A stretch of DNA of 62,806 nt from Metarhizobium sp039808465 (GTDB lineage: Bacteria > Pseudomonadota > Alphaproteobacteria > Rhizobiales > Rhizobiaceae). The position numbers were made by a program, and so were the translations under genes. Below the pieces are notes generated by a model, which worked only from the letters and a program-made list of their open reading frames with translations, searched no databases and was not told the origin of the DNA. The stretch spans positions 1 to 62,806 of the forward strand of contig JBDHTA010000002.1 in NCBI GenBank assembly GCA_039808465.1. The letters run 5' to 3'. Below are positions 42,154 through 50,466 of this stretch, in pieces; within the stretch, counting starts at the first letter, position 1; each line of letters begins with the position of its first letter.

Positions 42154-44199
42154 TTATTGACCGCCGCTATCATGAAAATGATCGTAAACCAGTTTCGCCA
42201 CCGCCTCCGAAATGCCTTCCACCGCCATCAGATCGGAAACGCCTGCGCGTGACACCGCCTTGGCGGTGCCGAAATGCTGGAGCAGCGCCCGCTTGCGCGT
42301 CGGGCCGATCCCGGCGATCTCGTCCAGCGGGTTCTTGACCATCTCCTTCTTGCGCCGCGCGCGGTGCGAGCCGATGGCGAAGCGGTGCGCCTCGTCGCGC
42401 ATGCGCTGGATGAAATAGAGCACGGGATCGCGGGGCGGCAGGGTGAAGCCGTCGCGGCCGGGCGCGAAGAAACGCTCGCGGCCCGCCTCGCGGTCCACGC
42501 CCTTGGCAACGCCGATGGCGGTGACGCTATCGGTGATGCCGAGTTCGGCGAGGATGGCGCGCACCGCCGTCATCTGCCCCTGGCCGCCATCGATCAGGAT
42601 CACATCCGGCCAGGCGGGGAAGGGGGCGTCGGCCATGTCTTCCGCCGCGGCCGCCTCCGCCGAGCGGTCGGGAATGCCTTCCTCCTTGATCAGACGGCTG
42701 AAGCGGCGGGTCATTACCTCGCGCATCATGCCGAAATCGTCGCCGGGGGTGATGTCGGCCGATTTGATGTTGAACTTGCGGTACTGGTTCTTCACGAAGC
42801 CTTCCGGCCCCGCCACCACCATGCCGCCGACTGCATTGGTGCCCATGATATGCGAGTTGTCGTAGATCTCGATGCGGCGCGGCACGTAAGGCAGGGCGAA
42901 GGTTTCGGCGAAGCCTTGCAGCAGGCGCGATTGCGAGGCGGTTTCGGCAAGCTTGCGACCATGCGCCTCGCGGGCATTGGCGATGACATGCTCGACCAGC
43001 TCCCGCTTTTCGCCGCGTTGCGGCACCAGAACCTGGATCCGGTGCCCGGCCTTTTCGGAGAAAGCCGCCGTCAGCAGGTCCATTTCCTCCACGGTTTCGG
43101 AGAGCAGGATGGCGCGGGGCACCGGCTTGTCGTCGTAGAATTGCGCCAGGAAGGCGCTCAGCACCTCCGCCCCCGTCAGCGACGGGTCGGCCTTCGGGAA
43201 ATAGGCGCGGTTGCCCCAGTTCTGGCCGGTGCGGAAGAAGAACACCTGAATGCAGGAAACGCCGCCCTCGTGATGGATGGCGAAGACATCCGCCTCCTCG
43301 ACACCGGCCGGATTGATGCCCTGATGGCTCTGCACATGCGACAGCGCGGCCAGCCGGTCGCGATAGATCGCGGCGCGTTCGAAATCCAGCTCCTCGGCGG
43401 CTTCGCTCATCTGGGCGGCCATCGTCGCCTTGACGCTCTGGCTCTTGCCGGAGAGGAAATCCTTCGCCTCCGCCACCAGCTTCGCATAGCCCTCGTCGCT
43501 GATCTCATGCGTGCAGGGGCCGGAACAGCGCTTGATCTGGTAGAGCAGACAGGGGCGGGTGCGGGTCTCGAAGGCGCTGTCGGTGCAGGTGCGGATCAGG
43601 AAGGCGCGTTGCAGCGAATTGATGGTGCGCCCCACCGCCCCCGCCGAGGCGAAGGGGCCGAAATAATCGCCCTTGCGCGAGCGCGCCCCGCGATGCTTGA
43701 AGATGGCGGGGGCGCGGTGATCGCCGGTGATGAGGATATAGGGAAACGACTTGTCGTCGCGCAGCAGCACGTTGAAGCGCGGCCGCAGACGCTTGATCAG
43801 ATTGGCTTCCAGCAGCAGCGCCTCGACCTCGGTGCGGGTCGTGACGAATTCCATATGCGCGGTTTCGCGCACCATGCGCGACAGCCGGTTGGAATGGACG
43901 CGGCCTTGCGCGTAATTGCCGACGCGCTTCTTCAGGCTGCGCGCCTTGCCGACATAGAGAACGTCGCCCGCCTCGTTGAACATGCGGTAGACGCCGGGGC
44001 TGTTGGGAAGCCGTTTGACGAATTCGCCGATCAGCTCCGCGCCTTTCAGCCCGCTTTCGTTCATTCCGCCTTCGTTCCAGTCGATAGCGGCTGTCAGGTC
44101 GCGCGCGGAATCGCTGGCTTCGGCGGCGCCGGTGTCTTCCTCGTCGTCCTCGGTTCCATCATAGAGCACGCCGCCATCGGGCACCTTCTGTCCGTTCAT
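42154..44199 (-). CDS. uvrC: UvrABC system protein C
   Basis: Makes both incisions in nucleotide excision repair. The 681-residue protein has an acidic N-terminal extension of about 55 residues, then GIY-YIG nuclease (GVYRMF, DVLYVGKA), a Cys-rich region (RPCLLYQIKRCSGPC), a UVR motif (EELDFERAAIYRDRL), the RNase H-like second nuclease (YDNSHIMGTNAVGG, DVILIDGGQGQ) and C-terminal helix-hairpin-helix repeats. It overlaps the upstream SDR gene by ATGA. The extension resembles my recollection of Brucella-type UvrC. Confidence 0.97.
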   Translation of the reverse strand: MNGQKVPDGGVLYDGTEDDEEDTGAAEASDSARDLTAAIDWNEGGMNESGLKGAELIGEFVKRLPNSPGVYRMFNEAGDVLYVGKARSLKKRVGNYAQGRVHSNRLSRMVRETAHMEFVTTRTEVEALLLEANLIKRLRPRFNVLLRDDKSFPYILITGDHRAPAIFKHRGARSRKGDYFGPFASAGAVGRTINSLQRAFLIRTCTDSAFETRTRPCLLYQIKRCSGPCTHEISDEGYAKLVAEAKDFLSGKSQSVKATMAAQMSEAAEELDFERAAIYRDRLAALSHVQSHQGINPAGVEEADVFAIHHEGGVSCIQVFFFRTGQNWGNRAYFPKADPSLTGAEVLSAFLAQFYDDKPVPRAILLSETVEEMDLLTAAFSEKAGHRIQVLVPQRGEKRELVEHVIANAREAHGRKLAETASQSRLLQGFAETFALPYVPRRIEIYDNSHIMGTNAVGGMVVAGPEGFVKNQYRKFNIKSADITPGDDFGMMREVMTRRFSRLIKEEGIPDRSAEAAAAEDMADAPFPAWPDVILIDGGQGQMTAVRAILAELGITDSVTAIGVAKGVDREAGRERFFAPGRDGFTLPPRDPVLYFIQRMRDEAHRFAIGSHRARRKKEMVKNPLDEIAGIGPTRKRALLQHFGTAKAVSRAGVSDLMAVEGISEAVAKLVYDHFHDSGGQ

Positions 44200-44963
44200 T
44201 CGGCAATCTCCGCCACATCGGGGGTCTGCCAGGCCAGATGCTGACCGCCGTCGAGGGCGATCATCTGGCCGGTGATCGAGGGCGTTTCGAACAGGAAGCG
44301 GATGGTGCGCCCGAACTCGTCCAGCCCCGGCCCCGATTTCAGAATCAGGCCGTCAACCTGGCTTTGAAAATCGGCCATTGTTTGCCGGGGGCCGGGCGCG
44401 GTCGGGCCGGGGCCGATGGCGTTGACGCGGATGCGCGGCGCAAAGCTCTGCGCCATGGTTTGCGTGGCGGTCCACAGCGCCGCTTTCGACAGCGTATAGG
44501 AATAAAAGCGCGGATTGAGCGCCCAGACGCGCTGGTCGATGATGTTGACGATCAGCCCGCCCCGGTCCTGCGGCAACTGCGCGTGGAAGGCGGCGGCGAG
44601 AACCGATGGCGCCTGAACATGCAGCGCGAAGTGATCGGCGAAGACGGCGGCGTCGAATCGCCCGGCGCTATCGGGCAGGAACACGGACGCATTGTTGACG
44701 AGAAGGCCGGGCGGGCCGAATTCCTCCGCCACGGTGGCGGCCAGTCTTTCCGTTTCGGCGATATCGCGCAGATCGGCATGACAGGCGAGGGCCCTGCCGC
44801 CATTTTCGCGAATGGATGCCGCCAGTTCCTGCGCCGCAGCAAAAGATTGATGCGCGTGGATGGCAACGGCGAAACCCTGCGCCGCCAGATCCTGCGCGAT
44901 GGCCGCGCCAATTCTTCGCGATGCGCCGGTGACGAGCGCGACCTTTGCGGTTGGATAGTTCAA
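44196..44963 (-). CDS. SDR family oxidoreductase, FolM/pteridine reductase-like
   Basis: A 255-residue SDR with GASRRIG in place of the usual GASRGIG, an NNASVF motif and YTLSK at the active site. GASRRIG and NNASVFLPD are typical of FolM/PTR1-type pteridine reductases, so a dihydromonapterin or dihydrofolate reductase role is plausible, not proven. The start is TTG (44963). It is first in an apparent operon with uvrC, pgsA, moaD and moaE. Confidence 0.82.
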   Translation of the reverse strand: MNYPTAKVALVTGASRRIGAAIAQDLAAQGFAVAIHAHQSFAAAQELAASIRENGGRALACHADLRDIAETERLAATVAEEFGPPGLLVNNASVFLPDSAGRFDAAVFADHFALHVQAPSVLAAAFHAQLPQDRGGLIVNIIDQRVWALNPRFYSYTLSKAALWTATQTMAQSFAPRIRVNAIGPGPTAPGPRQTMADFQSQVDGLILKSGPGLDEFGRTIRFLFETPSITGQMIALDGGQHLAWQTPDVAEIAE

Positions 44964-45316
44964 GGCTGTCTCTAATCGTGAACGCTAAGCAGTCGTTACC
45001 ATATAGGTTCATTGGGCACGGGGATAAATAGCTGTGTTCCCAACAAAGGTGAAAATTTATTCTTAAGTATATTCGAAATTTTTACGAAGTTTATTTGTAG
45101 TAAAGTTTGGTAACCATTCATTATGGTTAATAATTATCCTGTTGCCATTAAGCAACGTCAAAAAGACGACGCGCTTCTGCCACAAAGATTTCACATTTTG
45201 GCTCTTTCAATTCCTCAATTTAACATCAAATTCTCCTCAACCGGGCAGGGACAGATTAGCAATACCGTTCCGCAGGTCACGCGATTGACAGCGAAACGGC
45301 TGAAAGGAGAATTTTC
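44964..45316 (+). other. AT-rich leader and promoter region of the Omp25-like gene
   Basis: No gene is supported in these 353 nt. The DNA is clearly more AT-rich than its surroundings and contains TAACCAT-N5-ATGGTTA (45111-45129), a likely operator or hairpin, and several T/A tracts. Strong expression of the outer-membrane protein may need a UP-like element and a long, structured 5' leader, where small RNAs may also act. Confidence 0.5.
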
Positions 45317-45961
45317 ATGCGTACCCTCATCAAGACCCTCTTCGCCACCTCCATGGTTTCCAGCGCGCTTTTCGGCTTCACCGCCGCCAACGCCGCTGAC
45401 GCAATCGACCAGATTCCGGAAGCCCCCGCCGCCGTCGAAATGACGCAGCCGGTCGGTGACTGGTCCGGCGCCTATGTCGGTGGCGCGGGCGAATACAACT
45501 GGGGCCGTTTCAGCGGCGGCAGCCGTGACGCCAAGGGTCTGGGCGGCCAGCTCTATGGCGGCTACAACATGCAGAACGGCCAGATCGTTTACGGCGCGGA
45601 AGCCGATATCGGTTACTCCGGCGTTGACGAAACCAAGGGCGGCGTTCGCTCCAAGCAGGGCGTCAACGGCTCGGTCCGCGGCCGCGTCGGCTACGACATG
45701 AACCCGGTTCTCCTGTACGGCACCGCAGGCCTGGCGCTTGCCAAGACCAAGGTAACCGGCAACACCTCGTCCGACAGCAAGGTAACGCCCGGCCTGACCG
45801 TCGGCGCCGGCGCCGAAGCGATGGTGACCAACAACATCACCACCCGTATCGAGTATCGCTATACCGATTACCAGAACAAGAACTTCAACACGGACGTCGG
45901 CATTCGCGACCGTGGCCTGTCCGAGCACACCGTCAAGGTTGGTGTAGGCGTCAAGTTCTGA
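45317..45961 (+). CDS. Omp25/Omp31 family outer-membrane beta-barrel protein
   Basis: A 214-residue major surface protein type known from Brucella and Rhizobium. The signal peptide (MRTLIKTLFATSMVSSALFG...) ends at ANAADA. The mature part shows repeated glycine/aromatic strands, GGYNMQNGQIVYGAEADIGY, RGRVGYDMNPVLLYGTAGLA and RIEYRYTDYQNKN, and ends in VGVKF with the terminal Phe of barrel proteins. AAGGAG precedes the ATG. A terminator follows. Confidence 0.93.
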   Translation: MRTLIKTLFATSMVSSALFGFTAANAADAIDQIPEAPAAVEMTQPVGDWSGAYVGGAGEYNWGRFSGGSRDAKGLGGQLYGGYNMQNGQIVYGAEADIGYSGVDETKGGVRSKQGVNGSVRGRVGYDMNPVLLYGTAGLALAKTKVTGNTSSDSKVTPGLTVGAGAEAMVTNNITTRIEYRYTDYQNKNFNTDVGIRDRGLSEHTVKVGVGVKF

Positions 45962-45987
45962 GCGGTTACGATCCATCGCATCAGACG

Positions 45988-46012
45988 GAAAGCCGGGCTT
46001 GTCCCGGCTTTC
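45988..46012. terminator. Rho-independent terminator after the Omp25-like gene
   Basis: Perfect 10-bp arms GAAAGCCGGG and CCCGGCTTTC around CTTGT, between the convergent outer-membrane protein and RNase T2 genes. U-runs are short. Confidence 0.8.
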
Positions 46013-46033
46013 TCGCGTTTGGGGAGGCGTATT

Positions 46034-46789
46034 TCAGGGCGCGGCGGGCAGCACCAGCCGGTCGCGGCGGCAGACGCGGCGCCCGGGCCCCGAGCAATCG
46101 CGGAATTGCAGATCCTTCGTCATGCAGATGCGGATTTCGTCGAGCCGCGCCCCGTCGCAGGTGATGTCGATGGCCGAATCGCGCAAACCCGGATTGGCGG
46201 CGGCGAGCGCGGCGGCGATGCGGGCGGTATCCAGCGTCTTCTGCCGGTCGGCGCTTTTCAGGTCGGCGGGCAGCTTCACCCCGTTGTAGGCCGCCCGCAG
46301 CTTGTCGAAATAGGCGCGCTGGGTCAGGCCTGAACAGGTGCCGTGCTTGCGCCATTGATGCCCCACCAGCCCCACGGAGGGCAGGAGGTCGAGCTGGCGG
46401 CGGGCAAGATCGTCCGGCACCCGCTCCGGCTCGCGGCTGCCGCAGAATTCCGGATAGCCGTTTTCATGCTGCGGCCAGAAGCCGTGCACGATCATCGACA
46501 GGTCGCGATGGGCGGCGCATTGCTGGCGGTTTCCGGCCCCTTCCTCGCTCTGGCAGTAGCTCGGCGACCACGACAGCGACAGCACGTAATAATCGAAGCC
46601 GCGTTCTGTGGCGGCGGCAGGCGCGTTCCGGGGCGGAGCGGGTTTCGGCGCGGCATTGCCGCCTTGCGGCGCGCTTGCGGGCGGGGGCGTCTTTTTGCCC
46701 TCGTTGCCATAGCCGAGCCAAAGCGCCAGCGCCGCCATGATGGCGAGCGCCGCGAAACCGGGCCTGCGCGGCGGGGTCAGCCTGGCCAT
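46034..46789 (-). CDS. Ribonuclease T2 family protein
   Basis: A 251-residue secreted or membrane-anchored RNase. The N-terminal hydrophobic stretch (about residues 12-27) may be a signal anchor, followed by a Pro/Ala-rich linker. The two catalytic blocks are MIVHGFWPQ and HQWRKHGTCS, with the catalytic His residues; Cys residues suit periplasmic disulfides. It lies 7 nt after rlmJ. Likely role: degrading periplasmic RNA. Confidence 0.92.
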   Translation of the reverse strand: MARLTPPRRPGFAALAIMAALALWLGYGNEGKKTPPPASAPQGGNAAPKPAPPRNAPAAATERGFDYYVLSLSWSPSYCQSEEGAGNRQQCAAHRDLSMIVHGFWPQHENGYPEFCGSREPERVPDDLARRQLDLLPSVGLVGHQWRKHGTCSGLTQRAYFDKLRAAYNGVKLPADLKSADRQKTLDTARIAAALAAANPGLRDSAIDITCDGARLDEIRICMTKDLQFRDCSGPGRRVCRRDRLVLPAAP

Positions 46790-46796
46790 GCCGCGC

Positions 46797-47648
46797 TCAC
46801 TCCTCGCCGCGCAGCCAGAAGACGCGTTGCGAGGCGTAGCGGTCCTGCGCCAGCTTTTCCTTCACCACCGGCAGCAGCGTGTGCAGCTCGTCCTTCAGCA
46901 CATAGGGCGGGTTGACGATGATCAGGCCGGAACCGTTGAGGCCGGTGGTTTCCCGGTCGCTTTTGACGGTCAGTTCGGCGCAGAGCATCTTCCTGATCTC
47001 CAGCCCTTGCAACGCCTCGTAAAACGTCTTGAGCGGCGCGCCCTTCTTCATCGGATACCACAGGCAATAGGTGCCGGTGCCGAAACGGCGATAGGCCTTG
47101 GCAAGCCCGTCCACCATGCGCTCGTATTCATTGGGCGCCTCGAACGGCGGATCGACCAGAACGATGCCGCGCTTTTCCTTCGGCGGCAGATGCGCGCCGA
47201 GCGCCAGCCAGCCGTCGAGATGGGTGGCGCGCACCTGGTAATCGCCTTCGAACAGGCGTTGCAGCGCGCCGAAATCGTCGGGATGCAGCTCCATCGCCGA
47301 CAGCCGGTCCTGCGGGCGAAACAGCATGCGGGCAAGCTTGGGCGAGCCCGGATAGCGGCGCACGCCGCCTTCGGGGTTCAGGCTGCGCACGGCGTCGAGA
47401 TAGGGCGCGAGCAGCTCCGCCGCCGCTGGCGGCAGGTCGGCGTCGATCAGCCGTCCGATGCCGTCGCGCCATTCGCCTGTCTTCTGCGCCTCCTCGGAGC
47501 CGAGATCGTAAAGGCCGATCCCCGCATGCGTGTCGAGCAGGCGGAACGCCCCCTCCTTGTTCTGCGCGTAGCGGATCAGCCGCGCCAGAACCGCATGCTT
47601 GAGAACGTCGGCGAAATTGCCCGCGTGATAGATATGCCGGTAGTTCAT
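46797..47648 (-). CDS. rlmJ: 23S rRNA (adenine(2030)-N6)-methyltransferase
   Basis: Methylates A2030 of 23S rRNA with SAM. The 283-residue protein starts MNYRHIYHAGNFADVLKH, as in E. coli RlmJ, has DTHAGIGLYDL for SAM binding and the catalytic VLVDPPFE motif. Divergent from the molybdopterin enzyme gene, with 57 nt between them. Confidence 0.95.
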   Translation of the reverse strand: MNYRHIYHAGNFADVLKHAVLARLIRYAQNKEGAFRLLDTHAGIGLYDLGSEEAQKTGEWRDGIGRLIDADLPPAAAELLAPYLDAVRSLNPEGGVRRYPGSPKLARMLFRPQDRLSAMELHPDDFGALQRLFEGDYQVRATHLDGWLALGAHLPPKEKRGIVLVDPPFEAPNEYERMVDGLAKAYRRFGTGTYCLWYPMKKGAPLKTFYEALQGLEIRKMLCAELTVKSDRETTGLNGSGLIIVNPPYVLKDELHTLLPVVKEKLAQDRYASQRVFWLRGEE

Positions 47649-47705
47649 CTGTTTTCCGTCGTGTTGGCTCTTTTGAGGCGCTTATGCTTGGAATATAGAA
47701 GTGCC

Positions 47706-49844
47706 ATGAACATTGCGACCCAAATTTCCGCGCCCGTTTCCGTGAAATCCCGCCTCGGGCATTCCGCCTGTCCGCATGACTGTCCCTCCACCTGCGCGCT
47801 CGATATCGATATCGGCGCCGACGGGCGCATGGGCCGCGTGCGCGGCTCCGACGCCAACAGCTACACGGCGGGCGTCATCTGCGCCAAGGTGGCGCGTTAC
47901 GCCGAACGGCTCTACCACCCGGACCGGCTGCTGACGCCGAAGCGCCGCAAGGGCGCAAAGGGCGCGGGCAACTGGCAGGAAATCGGCTGGGACGACGCGC
48001 TGGACGAGATCGCCGAGGCTTTCCTGAAGGCGGAAGCCGCCCATGGCAGCGAGGCGGTCTGGCCTTATTTCTATGCGGGAACCATGGGGCTGGTGCAGCG
48101 CGATTCCATCGAGCGGCTGCGGCATGCGAAGAAATATTCCGGCTTCTTCGACACGATCTGCGTCAACATGGCCTGGACCGGCTACATGATGGGCACCGGC
48201 GCGCTGCGCGGGCCGGACCCGCGTGAAATGGCGGTGTCGGATTGCGTGGTGATCTGGGGCACCAATGCGGTGGTGACGCAGGTCAACGTCATGACCCATG
48301 CCATCCGGGCGCGCAAGGAGCGCGGCGCGAAGATCGTCGTCATCGACGTCTACGAGACGCCGACCATGAAGCAGGCCGATCTGGCGCTTATCGTCCGCCC
48401 CGGCACCGATGCGGCGCTGGCCTGCGCGGTGATGCATGTCGCCTTCCGCGACGGTTATGCCGACCGCGCTTACATGGCCCGCTTCGCCGACGATCCCGCC
48501 GGGCTGGAAGCGCATCTGAAAACGAGGACGCCGGAATGGGCTTCCGCCATCACCGGCCTATCGGTGGAGGAGATCGAGACCTTCGCCAAGCTGGCGGGAG
48601 AGACGAAGAAGACCTTCTTCCGCCTCGGCTACGGCTTCACCCGCCAGCGCAACGGCGCGGTGGCGATCCATGCGGCGGCCTCCGTCGCCACGGTTCTCGG
48701 CTCCTGGCAATATGAGGGCGGCGGGGCGTTTCACTCCAACAGCGGCACCTTCGGCATGGACAAGTCGGAGCTGATGGGAACCGCCTTCCGCGATACGTCC
48801 ATCCGCGTGCTCGACCAGTCGCAGATCGGCCGCATCCTGACCGGCGACGCCGAAGCGCTCGCGCATCGCGGCCCGGTGACGGCGATGCTGATCCAGAACA
48901 CCAATCCCATGACCGTCATGCCCGAGCAGCGGCTGGTGCGGCGCGGTTTCGCCCGCGAGGATCTGTTCGTCGCCGTGCATGAGCATTTCATGACCGATAC
49001 GGCGGCGATGGCCGATATCGTGCTGCCCGCCACCATGTTCGTGGAGCATGACGACATCTATCGCGGCGGCGGCCAGAGCCATATCCTGCTCGGCCCCAGG
49101 CTGGTGGAGCCGCCTGCGACGGTGCGCACCAATCTCTTCGTCATCGAGGAACTGGCCAAGCGCCTCGGCGTTTCCGGCTATCCCGGCTTTGGCCTCAGCG
49201 AACGCGAGATCATCGACCGGATGATGACGGCAAGCAACCGCCCCGGCTATGATTACCTGCTGGAAAACAAATGGATCGACGCCGCGCCCGCCTTCGATCA
49301 GGCGCATTACCTCGATGGCTTCGGCTTCGCTGACGGCAAATTCCGCTTCCGCCCGGACTGGACCGGCACGTCCACGCTGACCCGCCCGCCGGAATCGATG
49401 GGCGTGCTGGGGCCGCATCAGGCCCTGCCGGTGTTTCCCGATCACGTCGCGCTGATCGAGGAAGCCGATGCCGAGCATCCCTTCCGGCTGGCGACATCGC
49501 CAGCGCGCAATTTCCTCAATTCCAGCTTCACCGAAACCCGCACCTCGCTGCAAAAGGAAGGCAGGCCGGAGGTGATGATCAATCCCCGCGACGCGGCCGC
49601 GGCTGAAATCGCCAGCGGCGATATCGTCACGCTCGGCAATCCGCGCGGCAGCCTGCGCATTCATGCGCGGGTATCGGATGCGGTCAAGCCCGGCGTGCTG
49701 GTGGCCGAGGGCGTCTGGCCGAACGGCGCCCATCTCGACGGCGAGGGCATCAACGTGCTGACGGGAGCCGATCAGGTCGCCCCCTATGGCGGGGCCGCCG
49801 TGCACGACAACCGGGTGTGGATGCGTAAGGAAGGAAAAACATGA
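47706..49844 (+). CDS. Molybdopterin-dependent oxidoreductase, DMSO-reductase superfamily
   Basis: A 712-residue enzyme with an N-terminal 4Fe-4S site (Cys22, Cys26, Cys30 in ACPHDCPSTC, and Cys59 in GVICAK), a molybdopterin-binding core and a C-terminal dinucleotide-binding domain (SPARNFLNSSF, GDIVTLGNPRGS). No Tat signal is seen, so it should be cytoplasmic. The substrate is not clear: no beta or gamma subunit gene is nearby. It overlaps the NUDIX gene by ATGA. moaDE at 41 kb supply the cofactor. Confidence 0.88.
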   Translation: MNIATQISAPVSVKSRLGHSACPHDCPSTCALDIDIGADGRMGRVRGSDANSYTAGVICAKVARYAERLYHPDRLLTPKRRKGAKGAGNWQEIGWDDALDEIAEAFLKAEAAHGSEAVWPYFYAGTMGLVQRDSIERLRHAKKYSGFFDTICVNMAWTGYMMGTGALRGPDPREMAVSDCVVIWGTNAVVTQVNVMTHAIRARKERGAKIVVIDVYETPTMKQADLALIVRPGTDAALACAVMHVAFRDGYADRAYMARFADDPAGLEAHLKTRTPEWASAITGLSVEEIETFAKLAGETKKTFFRLGYGFTRQRNGAVAIHAAASVATVLGSWQYEGGGAFHSNSGTFGMDKSELMGTAFRDTSIRVLDQSQIGRILTGDAEALAHRGPVTAMLIQNTNPMTVMPEQRLVRRGFAREDLFVAVHEHFMTDTAAMADIVLPATMFVEHDDIYRGGGQSHILLGPRLVEPPATVRTNLFVIEELAKRLGVSGYPGFGLSEREIIDRMMTASNRPGYDYLLENKWIDAAPAFDQAHYLDGFGFADGKFRFRPDWTGTSTLTRPPESMGVLGPHQALPVFPDHVALIEEADAEHPFRLATSPARNFLNSSFTETRTSLQKEGRPEVMINPRDAAAAEIASGDIVTLGNPRGSLRIHARVSDAVKPGVLVAEGVWPNGAHLDGEGINVLTGADQVAPYGGAAVHDNRVWMRKEGKT

Positions 49845-50449
49845 GCAAGTTCGAAAATGTGAAGGTCGACATTCTCAAGGATGAGACGCTGTCGAAAAGC
49901 GACTGGTATCAACTGCGCTACATCACTTTCGATTACACTGGCTCGGCCGGCCGGACAGTGACGTTGAAGCGCGAGGTATACGACCGTGGCAACGGCGCGA
50001 CCATTCTGCTTTTCGATCCGAAGCGGGAGATGGTCATCCTCGTGCGGCAGTTTCGTATTCCTCCTTATCTGATCGGTCATAGCGGCTGGCTGATCGAAGC
50101 GCCTGCCGGGTTGCTCGAAGGGGAACATCCGGAAGAAGTCATCCGCCGCGAGGTGATGGAGGAAACCGGCTATGCCGTGCATGCGGTGCGCCCGATCTTC
50201 CGCAGCTTCATGTCGCCGGGCGCGGTGACGGAGATCATCCACTTCTTCGTGGCCCTGATCGATTCCACTGAGCGCACCGGCGCTGGCGGCGGGCTGGCCG
50301 ATGAGCATGAGGATATCGAGGTCATGGAGATCGGCCTCGACGCCGCGATGGCGATGATCGAAAGCGGCGATATCTGCGACGCCAAGACGATCATGCTGCT
50401 GCAATGGGCGGCCCTCAACCGCGGGCAGTTGAAGGCTGAGGGCGGCTGA
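49841..50449 (+). CDS. NUDIX hydrolase (NudK-like)
   Basis: A 202-residue hydrolase. The NUDIX box is GLLEGEHPEEVIRREVMEETG, given here as GLLEGEHP and REVMEETG; upstream strands VYDRGNGATILLFD and FRIPPYLIGHSGWLIEAPAG resemble GDP-mannose pyrophosphatase NudK. It hydrolyses nucleoside diphosphate derivatives. The overlap with the molybdopterin enzyme gene is unusual and may be functional. The stop codon lies in the loop of a terminator stem. Confidence 0.9.
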   Translation: MSKFENVKVDILKDETLSKSDWYQLRYITFDYTGSAGRTVTLKREVYDRGNGATILLFDPKREMVILVRQFRIPPYLIGHSGWLIEAPAGLLEGEHPEEVIRREVMEETGYAVHAVRPIFRSFMSPGAVTEIIHFFVALIDSTERTGAGGGLADEHEDIEVMEIGLDAAMAMIESGDICDAKTIMLLQWAALNRGQLKAEGG

Positions 50450-50466
50450 CGCCGCCCGGCCGTTTT
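50440..50466 (+). terminator. Terminator with the NUDIX stop codon in its loop
   Basis: Perfect 7-bp arms GGGCGGC and GCCGCCC around TGAC, where TGA is the stop codon of the NUDIX gene, followed by GGCCGTTTT. It lies just before the end of the convergent omptin gene. Confidence 0.7.

Noticed and set aside
46737..47705. Extension of the molybdopterin enzyme frame opposite rlmJ
   Set aside because: The 323 extra codons are antisense to rlmJ and have no similarity to the family; the 4Fe-4S domain follows the ATG at 47706 directly.
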